From the NCBI RefSeq assembly GCF_001316005.1, contig NZ_BBBJ01000003.1, positions 124,001-188,000 of the forward strand: DNA of 64,000 nt, given 5' to 3'. The notes beneath the pieces were generated by a model that worked only from the letters and a program-made list of their open reading frames with translations, searched no databases and was not told the origin of the DNA. The number at the start of each line of letters is the position of its first letter. Position 1 is the stretch's first letter. The translations under genes and the position numbers were made by a program. This DNA comes from Vulcanisaeta distributa JCM 11217. Its GTDB lineage: Archaea; Thermoproteota; Thermoprotei; Thermoproteales; Thermocladiaceae. Below are positions 49,591-57,808 of the stretch, in pieces.

Positions 49591-50381
49591 TTAAGTTCTC
49601 ATCATAAGGCGTAATGACTCAGGGTATGAGCCCCCCCTCGTTATTTGTGAGAACTCCTGCTGATTGAACACAAATGAGTAATTTATTAGTGTCATATTTA
49701 TGTTCATGACCATATTACCAAGCATACCCTGACGCGCTGGGTATATGAATATCGTTACGTTTGTTGGTACGCCATTGCTTAACATGCATAGTTCCGTTAT
49801 GTTCACGACGATTGGTAACCCCCCCTGTAGCTCACCCTGAGTTGGCGTTAATGTCATAGTTGTTGTGAAACAATAAGTTGTTTTTCCATTCCAAGTACCC
49901 TTACCCACATACTTACTTTCATTTAATGCAAGCACTACGTACTTAGTGAGGTTTACGTAAGGCGCGCAATGGGTCATTGTTTGCTGTCCCATGAAGTTGA
50001 ATTCAACCGCGTAGCAAAGCTCGTCATTATACCTCCAAAGCGCCATATTAAAGTTAATACCAGCCCCCCCATGAAGTGCCTGAATGATAATGTGCCATTT
50101 ATTACAGTGGCATCACTTATCGGCGTTCTAGATATGGTAACGATACCCATTAAAGGACCCATTTGAAATGGAACATTGGGTATTCCCGGGAATTCATTAT
50201 TTATCATGAATGTGGAGCTGATTACGAATTTATAGGTCGCCGTAACATTCCTCATGAATAACTCCTTGGCGTTTAGGAGGGCTGACTCTGGGCCTCCGTT
50301 CACCGACACTGCGAGGTACGTAACCGCGCCTGCGATTATAACAACTATGAGTATAGTCGTAATTAATAACGAGGTTTTCAT
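49591..50381 (-). CDS. Membrane-anchored secreted protein, paralog-like of 22437, frameshifted
   Basis: About 260 residues; ATG 50381 (MKTSLLITTILIVVIIAGAV) fits a TATA-like CCTTTTAATAA upstream. One membrane segment, then a beta-rich domain with cysteines DELCYAVEF, MTHCAPY, TTYCFTTT and ELCMLSNGVPTN. The frame breaks at C7 50064-50070; five C give HFMGAGINFNMALWRY. The CMxxxGVP motif and order match the protein at 22437. Confidence 0.6.
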
Positions 50382-50421
50382 CAATTCCATTTAAATCTGC
50401 GAATTATTAAAAGGTTTTGAC

Positions 50422-51916
50422 TCAATACCTCCTCGCAATCCTCAGCCAATAATTTGCCTGCTTATCATTACATGCCAAGTCCCTCAAACCACCAATATCC
50501 TTGCTCGCATCCTCATCCATAGGCACACCCAGAGCGTCAGCATCAAGCAATTGTTGTATTGCCATTCCACAATTATTATCACCGCTCCAGGGAACCTCAA
50601 CAACGCCACCATTATCAAGGTGCTTCCTAGCTTCATCTACCGTGGTGGCTCTGGCAGTCATGGATCTAAGGAAGTCCCATGCCATACTCCTCATATTATT
50701 ACCTATTTCATTAAGTAATTCCTTCACTGTATCGGCGATTCCCTCGCGCGGCGCAACGTACTTCTCCATGGTATCTCTCCTAGCCAGTACAACCTGCCTA
50801 CTCTCAACATCCTTAGGACCAACCTCTATCCTGAGCGGAACACCCATCATCTCCCAATAATTATACTTCCAACCAGGCGTCCTATCGGTCCTATCATCAA
50901 CCCTAACCCTAACACCAGCATTGGTTAGTTCCTCCGTTATTGACCTAACCTCCCTCATTATCGCCTCCTCCGTGCCCTTATACATTATTGGGACTATCAC
51001 GACCTGTATCGGCGCTACGTTGGGCGGTAATGCGAGGCCCTTATCATCCCATGCACGGCAATCATCGCTGCAATAACCCTTTCTGAGATTCCATAGCTAG
51101 TGGTATGCACGTACTCCCAATCGCCGTTTGGCGTTAAGTACTTAACGTCGAAGACCCTTGAGAAGTTCGTGCCCAGGTAATGAACGGTACCAATCTGCAT
51201 TGTTTTTCCATCGGGCATAACCGTGTCAAAGGCTATTGTATAGACGGCGCCCGCGAATTTATCCCACTCAGGTCTTTGACTTATTAAGTAGGGTATACCC
51301 AGGTAATCAAATATTTTCTTATAAATCTCCATGGCTTCCTTAATTTGTCTCTCCGCATCCTCCCTATTCGCATGTGCCGTATGAGCCTCCTTAAACATCG
51401 ATATTTCCCTAAGCCTAATCATGGGCTCGTGGCCTTAGTCTCAGCCCTAAACACACTGACTATTTGGTAAACCTTGAATGGTAGGTCTGTATGGTCCTTA
51501 ATCCATAATTTGAACATGGGCATCATTGCCGTTTCGCTGGTAGGCCTTAACACGAGTCTCTCCTCACCAGTACCACCCTTACTTACCCAGAAGACCTCGT
51601 TCTCAAACCCCCTAATGTGCTCGCTCTCCTTTGAGAAGAACTCGTATGGTATGAACACCGGAAATAGTACCTCCTGATGCCCCGTCTCATCATGAACAAG
51701 CCTGACGTAGGATTCAACGAGTCTCCTAATCCTCATGCCATACGGCCTCCATACGTATGCGCCCTTCACTGGGTATCTATAGTCATAAACCTCCGTCTCC
51801 ATTATAACCCAGTTAAACCAGTCCGTGAAGTTCCTCCACTTCTCCCTAGGCCTTTTCTCCCCAGACTTGATGAGCTGTAGCTTGGCAATAAAGGTCCCTC
51901 GATTGTGCTTAAGCAA
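50422..51916 (-). CDS. proS: Prolyl-tRNA synthetase, two frame breaks
   Basis: About 495 residues, archaeal/eukaryal type. Class II motifs: [82 protein letters not shown] and the C-terminal anticodon domain ([17 protein letters not shown]). Essential, so the breaks are telling: GGG 51423-51425 and CCC 51048-51050 each need a fourth base, giving KATSPMIRLRE and [16 protein letters not shown]. Start not resolved: TTG 51916 is the first available, but the conserved region begins near [10 protein letters not shown]. Confidence 0.93.
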
Positions 51917-51951
51917 GGCCTTAAAAGCATTGTGCCCGCAACCAGGCAGTA

Positions 51952-51961
51952 AGTATTTAAG
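51952..51961 (+). promoter_or_regulatory. TATA element of the ferredoxin gene
   Basis: AGTATTTAAG about 26 bases before ATG 51983. Confidence 0.5.
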
Positions 51962-51982
51962 CGCGTTGAGTATTTAGAATTG

Positions 51983-52183
51983 ATGAGATTCAGGATGAGA
52001 ATTGAGGTATTAAGTAATTGCGTTGGTTGTGGAATTTGCTGGACAGTATGCCCAAAGGGCGTATTGGCAGGTAAATTGAGGGATAAGGCCTACGTGTTAA
52101 ATGAATCGTTATGCTCAGGGTGCTTCTCCTGTCAAAGCAATTGCCCATACTCAGCGATCAGGGTAACGCCAACTCAGTACTAA
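51983..52183 (+). CDS. 2x[4Fe-4S] ferredoxin-like protein
   Basis: 66 residues with two clusters: CVGCGICWTVCP and CSGCFSCQSNCP. Small electron carrier or iron-sulfur subunit. The TATA spacing favours ATG 51983 over the TTG at 51980. Its last four bases overlap the converging gene. Confidence 0.88.
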   Translation: MRFRMRIEVLSNCVGCGICWTVCPKGVLAGKLRDKAYVLNESLCSGCFSCQSNCPYSAIRVTPTQY

Positions 52184-52887
52184 GTAATTATTGGAAGACC
52201 TATCGACTTAATGAAGCTTATATACCCACGGTCGTTAATAAGCCGTATAAATGCCTCCGTTAAGTCCCTACTCGTTACCACGTAATCCCCAATGTAGGTA
52301 ATTACATAATTAACGACCCCACTTAGATAATTAATGCCCAACTCGCCACGTGATATGAGCACCATTAAGTCAATGGGCATGGGCATTAATGGACCTAGTA
52401 AAATGGAGTTGTTTGACTTGGTGGCGTTCTTTATAAATTGAATGTAATCATCAACCACAACGACAGGTCCATCGGGCAGAACTAGGGAAGTAACTCCTTC
52501 CTTGAAAAGTCCTAACCACTCATCATAATCAACCCTACCACTAAGCCTATACTTAATTATCAACCTAGCAATGCTAACACCCAAATCCACAGACATCCTA
52601 AGCCTATCAATACTATCATAGCAATCAATCATTGCTGAAGGCTCAACAATCATGACCTCCCTTAAAAACTCCGGGACCCAGCCCCCCCAAAGCCTCATGA
52701 ATGAGTTCCCAAGCCTCATAAGCAATTCAATGGCTTCCCTGGGGGGGTTTAGCACGGCTAATCTGCAGAATTCCCGCGGTAATGGCAGTGACAGCGATTT
52801 ATAACGCTTAATAACGATCATAAGAATGTTCCTTAACATGGGCATTGATGCCTCAATCCTTGGTGAGTAGATTATCAAGTCCATCAA
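52180..52887 (-). CDS. Hypothetical protein
   Basis: 235 residues, mixed helix and strand, with REFCRLAVLNPPREAIELLM, RLSGRVDYDEWLGLFKEGV and LPDGPVVVVDDYIQFIKNA. Two runs (C7 52682-52688 and G7 52741-52747) code WGG and NPP. A C/D RNA lies just upstream on the same strand. No family recognised. Confidence 0.5.
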   Translation of the reverse strand: MMDLIIYSPRIEASMPMLRNILMIVIKRYKSLSLPLPREFCRLAVLNPPREAIELLMRLGNSFMRLWGGWVPEFLREVMIVEPSAMIDCYDSIDRLRMSVDLGVSIARLIIKYRLSGRVDYDEWLGLFKEGVTSLVLPDGPVVVVDDYIQFIKNATKSNNSILLGPLMPMPIDLMVLISRGELGINYLSGVVNYVITYIGDYVVTSRDLTEAFIRLINDRGYISFIKSIGLPIIT

Positions 52888-52923
52888 TTAGTAATGCTTT
52901 ACTTAATATTAAAAGAGGGTTCG

Positions 52924-52982
52924 TCAGATAAACCCGAGTTCCTCATCATTACCGTTCCTCAGAGGCCTGTTTCCCTCATCAA
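52924..52982 (-). ncRNA. Box C/D guide RNA
   Basis: On the minus strand: box C TTGATGA (52976-52982), a 13-base guide, box D' CTGA (52959-52962), a 9-base spacer, box C' ATGATGA (52943-52949), a 15-base guide and box D CTGA (52924-52927). Flanking GGTT and AACC can form the terminal stem. All four boxes are near-perfect; the spacer is longer than in the other C/D candidates here. Targets not assigned. Confidence 0.65.
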
Positions 52983-53023
52983 CCAGGTTTGTTTATATTA
53001 ATGCATTAATTAAGTTATTTTCG

Positions 53024-53758
53024 ATGGGGGGGAACTACGAAGTCTTTACCGGCATTTGTAAGCGTATTAATTGCCCAGGGGGGGATTACGTGGACCTAAT
53101 ATTGGGTGAATTATCGAATCTAGGCGTGAACGAGATTTTAAATGACGGTGGTGTTGAGTTCATGGGATTTAGGTTATTGGGTAAGGGCCAGAACAGTTTC
53201 GTATTTAAGTGCCGCGTTGGTGATGAGTATTACGCCTGTAAGATTAGGCGTTTCGACTCGTCAAGACCAAGCCTAATGAACGAGGGTAGCTATCTCAGGC
53301 TTGCGAATTCCGTCGCGTTGGGCCGAGATTAATTAAGTACGCAAGTGACGTATTGATTATGGAATTGGTGAGTGGCGTGCCTATACAGGATTATGTAATT
53401 ACGGCGAGCTCAGCGGAGTTAAGGGTAATACTCAGGGACTTGCTTTGGCAATGCCGTAGATTGGACTCCATAGGCCTAGCCCATAATGAGTTGAGTAGGC
53501 CGGAGGATCACGTAATCATTAGTAATGGCAGGGCGTTTATAATAGATTTTGAAAGTGCCAGCTTAAATAGTAGGGTTAGTAATGTCGCCCAAATATTGAA
53601 TGCGTTGATAATGGGTAGGGTTTATTCAGGGTCGTGTTAGGGCAATTATGGGCGTGAGTATTGATTTCGATAATTTACGTAGTGCAATCAAGAGGTATAA
53701 GGTTACGAGGAGTGATGATGACTTTACACAAATACTAAGGTTACTTGGCCTTGAGTAG
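53024..53758 (+). CDS. COG2112-type Ser/Thr kinase-like protein, two frame breaks
   Basis: About 245 residues. Gly-rich loop LLGKGQNSFVFK, the lysine YACKIRR, catalytic loop GLAHNELSRPEDHVII and metal loop IIDFESAS: the short archaeal kinase family with HxELSRP and DFE. Breaks: GGG 53320-53322 needs a fourth G (LGPRLIKYASDVL), and 53629-53631 needs one G fewer or two more (YSGRVRAIMGVS). Ends at 53758, overlapping the converging PUA gene by 18 bases. Confidence 0.82.
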
Positions 53759-54266
53759 TTCCTGGGCTAAATTCCATATCTTATCTCCAAGGTGATGAAT
53801 AACCTTTATGACCTTACCCTTACTCGTACTCCTCATATCATCAGCCGTCATGAGGGATACTCCAATGGCGATGTACCTACCCTTAAGATCCTTAATTAGC
53901 AACACATCACCCACACCAAAGTTACCGCTTATCTCCTTAATGCCTGGCCTCATTACGTCAGCTCCATTGACTATGTGCGGTACCGCGCCATCATCAACGG
54001 TCACGGTGGGGGTAGCTGGGCATGTATGATGGGTTGAGGTAAAAGTACGTTAGTAATGGTATTACATACTCCCTTTGGCTTGAGTCAACCTTTACCGTTA
54101 GTTTCGCCACTAATGGCTTATCGTCGATTAAGTATACAGTAGTTGCCTCATTAAGCTCATAAACCTCAACCTTCTTGGCATTCCTGAATACGGGCCCCCC
54201 CAATTCACCAACCGCATTGCTTAATTCCTTAATGTCCTTATTGCTAAGGAAGTACCTCTTAACCAC
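53741..54266 (-). CDS. PUA-domain RNA-binding protein (MCT-1/COG2016 type), frameshifted
   Basis: About 175 residues. N-terminal KRYFLSNKDIKELSNAVGEL and C-terminal PUA domain (TVDDGAVPHIVNGADVMRPG, GDVLLIKDLKGRYIAIGVSL). Archaeal relatives of MCT-1/Tma20 bind RNA in translation. G5 at 54008-54012 breaks the frame; four G give PSYPTVTVDDGAVPH. C7 at 54195-54201 turns ELGPVF into ELGGPVF. Confidence 0.85.
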
Positions 54267-54312
54267 AGCAATTATTTGCAGGGCTCATTAATAAGCATTT
54301 AGTACGTAACTC

Positions 54313-54323
54313 AATATTTAATA
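54313..54323 (+). promoter_or_regulatory. TATA element of the tRNA-binding protein
   Basis: AATATTTAATA, 28 bases before GTG 54346. Confidence 0.5.
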
Positions 54324-54345
54324 GCAGGCATTTAGACTTACTATT

Positions 54346-54684
54346 GTGTCCACCGAGACGATAACGAGGGCTGATTTTGAAAAGGTGGTGCTTAAGGTTG
54401 GTAAGGTAATACACGCAGAGAGGGTTCAGGGTTCGAGGAAGCTGTTGAGACTCATTGTTGATATTGGTGACGAGAGGAGACAAATAATTACTGGACTCGC
54501 CGAGTTTTATAAACCCGAGGACTTAATTAATAAGTACGTGGTCGTGGTTGCGAATTTAGAGAGTAGGAAGATCTTTGGCTATGAGAGTCAGGGAATGATA
54601 CTGGCGTCTTGTGATGAGAAGAACCCAACAATAATAACGATTGATAAGCCACAGGATGAGCAAATAGGTAAGAGGGTCTGCTAA
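54346..54684 (+). CDS. MetRS C-terminal/EMAP-type tRNA-binding OB-fold protein
   Basis: 112 residues from GTG. VVLKVGKVIHAERVQGSRKL, IVDIGDERRQIITGLAEFY and NLESRKIFGYESQGMILAS match the stand-alone tRNA-binding domain (MetRS beta subunit or Trbp111 type). It binds tRNA structure and aids methionylation. Intact. Confidence 0.88.
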   Translation: MSTETITRADFEKVVLKVGKVIHAERVQGSRKLLRLIVDIGDERRQIITGLAEFYKPEDLINKYVVVVANLESRKIFGYESQGMILASCDEKNPTIITIDKPQDEQIGKRVC

Positions 54685-54724
54685 AGGTGTATTGCTTTAA
54701 ATTCCCCCCCGTTTAAAATCGATA

Positions 54725-55911
54725 ATGGTGAACATAGAGTATTACGTATTAGATAATGGACTAAGACTATTGATAAACAGTTGAATCATCAACGGTAGGA
54801 GTAGCCATTGGCGTAGGCATAGGATCTATATATGAGGATGAGGGTTTACGAGGCATAAGCCACTTTGCAGAACACATTATTTATAGGGCATACCCAAACA
54901 TTGACCTGGAGATAGAGGGGGGTTAGGCGGCGTTTCAGACGCGTATACTGAACGAACACTCACAATGTACCTATCGAGGTAATACCAAGCGAATTAAGGA
55001 ATCTACTGAGACTCATTCATAAAATGTTTAGTAATAAGAGGGTGAATGAGGAGGACTTTGAGAGGGAGAGGAGGGTCATTCTTTCAGAGATAAGGATGAG
55101 AAATGATGACCCAGGCACGTTAATATACGACCTTGGGCCTAGGGCATTGTTCGGAGATAGCGATTATGGCGCCCCAATCATTGGTTCCGAGGATAGTATC
55201 TCCTCAATAACCGTTAAAGACCTTAAGGAATTTCTAGAATCCTACTACACGCCAGATAATACGGTAGTGAGCATCGTTGGTCCTATAAACATGACAATAA
55301 ATGAGGTAATGGAATTATTTAATAAGTGGGAGGGTAGATCAGGTAGTAAGAAAAAACCAACAATAGGCAAAGGAGGACCAATAATCATTAAGAGACCCAT
55401 TGAATCGGCATATTTATCATACTCCTGGCAATACAATGTAACTAATGAGGATCCACTCCTACTATCAATCAAATCATCATTACTGGAATTCCACTTAGTA
55501 AATGGACTCAGCTCATACCTAGTGTCTAGGTTCAGGAGTAAGGGTTTGACGTACTCAATCGATATGGATAGGGATTACCTGCCAGGTACTTATTACTATC
55601 AATTAGTGGTTTCCGCTATCAATGAGGAGAATATCGACGCCGTGAAGGAGGAGCTGATTAATGCATTATTAAGCATTAATGATTTATTTAATGATGAGTA
55701 TTATTTAAGCAAGCGATTGAATTACCTTAAATACCTAATAAGCGATTATCTACGTAGACCGCTGCAAATAGCCGAGTCCCTGAGCTATATGGAATTGAAG
55801 CTCAGTAATCACGATATTGATAGATTCAACAAGGGACTTGAGGAGCATTTCCGGGACTCCCTGAGCAACCTAGTTACTGATGGTGTATGGTCTGCAATAA
55901 TACCCTCGTAA
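54725..55911 (+). CDS. M16 family zinc peptidase, three frame breaks
   Basis: About 395 residues. Inverted zinc site HFAEH in GLRGISHFAEHIIYRAYP, with the distal Glu in the FERERRVILSEIRMRNDD region. GLGGVSDAYTERTLTMYL and the C-terminal half complete the fold. Breaks: near 54780 (AACAGTTGAA, probably AACAGGGTTGAA), G6 at 54917-54922 (four give IEGLGGVSDAYTER) and near 54972. A TATA-like GCTTTAAATT lies ~27 bases upstream of ATG 54725, with a C7 run between. Confidence 0.83.
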
Positions 55912-55921
55912 TATTGATGTA

Positions 55922-55935
55922 TTACGTATACGTAA
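55922..55935. repeat. Perfect palindrome in a convergent intergenic gap
   Basis: TTACGTATACGTAA, followed at once by a near copy (ATTACGTATGCG). It lies in the 62-base gap between the converging M16 and sirtuin genes. No T-run follows, so a terminator is not evident. Confidence 0.4.
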
Positions 55936-55973
55936 ACATTACGTATGCGTCTCAATAAAGTATTATTAGTGTA

Positions 55974-56749
55974 TTATTGTTGTATTCCCAGCCTATCCTT
56001 AATCTCCCTGAGCAGTAATGTCATTGCATCACCAGCCTTACACTGTATTATCACGTCAGCAATGTAATCGAGCTCTGTAGGTTCCATATTTATTATAATA
56101 ACCTTACCACCCATTTCCTTAACAAATATCGGTATATACGCCGCGGGATAGACGGAGAGTGATGATCCTATAACGAGAACAGCATCACTCATTAAGGCTA
56201 ATTCCCTGGCCTTATCGAAATCCTTAACGGGCTCCCCAAATAATACTGTGTCAGGTTTAAGAATTCCACCGCACTCATCACAGAGTGGTGGTATTTGACC
56301 ACTATCTATTTTCCTAATGACAACCTCCATTGGGTAAGTACGGCCACACGCAATGCATACCGCCCTCTTCATTGTGCCATGGAGCTCAATCACATTCTTA
56401 GAACCGGCGGCTTGGTGAAGTCCATCAACATTCTGCGTGATTACTGCCTTTATTATGCCTAATCTCTCGAGTTCGGCCACGGCATAGTGCGCCCTGTTTG
56501 GCTTAGCCACGAATAACGTACTCATTCTCATCCTATAAAATAGCCAGAAATCCTTCGGATGCTGTAGGAAGTAGTCTATAGTCGCTATTTCAGGGCTGTA
56601 CTGCTTCCATAATCCCTGAGGACCTCTAAAGTCGGGTATTCCTGATTCCGTGGATATCCCGGCGCCGGTGAAGGCTATGGCGTGTCTGGCATTAATTAGT
56701 ATGTCAGCGGCTTCTTAATATCCTCAATACTGCACTGGCCCTCACTCAT
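55974..56749 (-). CDS. cobB: Sirtuin NAD-dependent protein deacylase, frameshifted
   Basis: About 258 residues from ATG 56749. FTGAGISTESGIPDFRGP, ITQNVDGLHQAAGSKNVIEL (catalytic His in ELHG), a zinc ribbon CIACG...LCDECGG and IGSSLSVYPAA. Removes acyl groups from lysines using NAD; Alba is a classic archaeal target. The frame breaks near 56711, where AAGAAGCC should be AAGAAGGCC (IKKAADILINARH). Without this correction the NAD-binding N-terminus would appear missing. Confidence 0.9.
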
Positions 56750-56844
56750 AATCAGTTATTGATTTGGTAATTATCAGCATTATAAGTATTAGTCCCATTG
56801 ATAACGGAGGATTTATATTGCGGCAGACCCCCCCTTATTTAAGT

Positions 56845-56894
56845 GTGATGAGCTGACGACGGACTGAGTTATTGATGAACGCGTTGGTGGCTGA
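56845..56894 (+). ncRNA. Box C/D guide RNA, first guide matching 16S rRNA
   Basis: Box C GTGATGA 56845-56851, guide GCTGACGACGGA, box D' CTGA 56864-56867, a 4-base spacer, box C' TTGATGA 56872-56878, guide ACGCGTTGGTGG and box D CTGA 56891-56894. Both guides are 12 bases, the textbook layout. The first guide is complementary to CCGTCGTCAGC, the conserved 16S segment near E. coli position 1050-1060. It overlaps the 3' end of the converging glycosyltransferase reading frame by 26 bases. Confidence 0.78.
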
Positions 56895-57453
56895 TCTCAC
56901 TGTATATAGCTTCAACATCATCCATGGATCTAACCTCCACGGCATTAATTCCATAGTGATTCCTGAGGGATTCGTACGTCGGCTTATTATGTGCAATAAC
57001 GTATAATGCCGAGGAGAAGGCATACCTCTCCCAATCCCTTATTGTTAAACTCAGTAGGCTTATGCTATCACCTGATCTAATGGGTTCGGTGGAGTAGGCA
57101 CTGACTATGTATGGTACCTTAAGTCTCTGTGAAATTACCTTGGCAATGACAGCCGCGATCCAATCATGCGCATGCACAAAGTTTATATCCCTGGGTATTA
57201 CGTAGGGTATTCTGGAGAGTATTTCCACGAGTAGGAAGTGCATGTATGCAACAACGTCACTGAACCACCTATCACTTACGGTGAATATACGCACATTACC
57301 ATCCATGTAACTACCATCAAAGTTGGCCGGGTGCACTAGGTATATTTCGTACCTATTGGATAATCGTGTGACTAGGTCCCTAACTTGAAATGCCAATGAC
57401 CCAATGATCCTATACGGTGGGTACTCCGTCGATACGTGCAAGACCTTAACCAC
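56869..57453 (-). CDS. Half-length GT4/GT5-type glycosyltransferase (N-terminal domain only)
   Basis: 194 residues from GTG 57453. VLHVSTEYPPYRIIGSLAFQ, DINFVHAHDWIAAVIAKVIS and VPYIVSAYSTEP are the N-terminal Rossmann domain of starch-synthase-like glycosyltransferases. The C-terminal nucleotide-sugar domain (~200 residues) is absent, and nothing downstream restores it in any frame before the C/D RNA. It ends in EISHQRVHQ. Adjacent to a GH57 gene, suggesting alpha-glucan metabolism, but possibly a remnant or a noncatalytic subunit. Confidence 0.65.
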   Translation of the reverse strand: MVKVLHVSTEYPPYRIIGSLAFQVRDLVTRLSNRYEIYLVHPANFDGSYMDGNVRIFTVSDRWFSDVVAYMHFLLVEILSRIPYVIPRDINFVHAHDWIAAVIAKVISQRLKVPYIVSAYSTEPIRSGDSISLLSLTIRDWERYAFSSALYVIAHNKPTYESLRNHYGINAVEVRSMDDVEAIYSEISHQRVHQ

Positions 57454-57458
57454 AGAAT

Positions 57459-57698
57459 CTAGCAGTAAATACTACTTAATTTAATTATTGCAGTTGACGT
57501 TAGATGTACGGAGTCGTTAATCGTATTAACGTAACCAAGCACCTTAAGCTTGTCAACAATGCTCCTAACCTCCTCAACCTTTAAACCAACGATCCTCGCC
57601 AGATCCTCAAGTTTAATGGCCCGTTCCTTATCAATGGCAGCCAATGAGTGCAGGGTCTGCATTATGGTCCTTATCTTTGACTCGTAACCAACTTCCAC
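57459..57698 (-). CDS. Small winged-helix/HTH protein
   Basis: 79 residues from GTG 57698. IRTIMQTLHSLAAIDKERAI, KLEDLARIVGLKVEEVRSIV, DKLKVLGYVNTINDSVHLT is a helix-turn-helix with wing. Located five bases upstream of the glycosyltransferase start and divergent from GH57, so it may regulate these sugar genes. Confidence 0.6.
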   Translation of the reverse strand: MEVGYESKIRTIMQTLHSLAAIDKERAIKLEDLARIVGLKVEEVRSIVDKLKVLGYVNTINDSVHLTSTAIIKLSSIYC

Positions 57699-57778
57699 AG
57701 AGTATTATTAATCAATTTCCTTCTTAATAAACTTCTCTATCCTTAATACGTTATTAGAGATTGAAATGACAAAAAGCA

Positions 57779-57790
57779 CTTATATAATAA
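57779..57790 (+). promoter_or_regulatory. TATA element of the GH57 gene
   Basis: CTTATATAATAA, 25 bases before GTG 57809; it favours that start over the TTG at 57800. Confidence 0.55.
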
Positions 57791-57808
57791 CTATCCGTAT
57801 TGAAGGCA

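Noticed and set aside
55922-55935. Terminator between the M16 and sirtuin genes
   Set aside because: A perfect palindrome is present but without a loop or following T-run; function left open.
56828-56834. C7 run as a promoter element before the C/D RNA
   Set aside because: It matches the genome-wide run class and has no TATA character; the nearby TTATTT is the likelier element.
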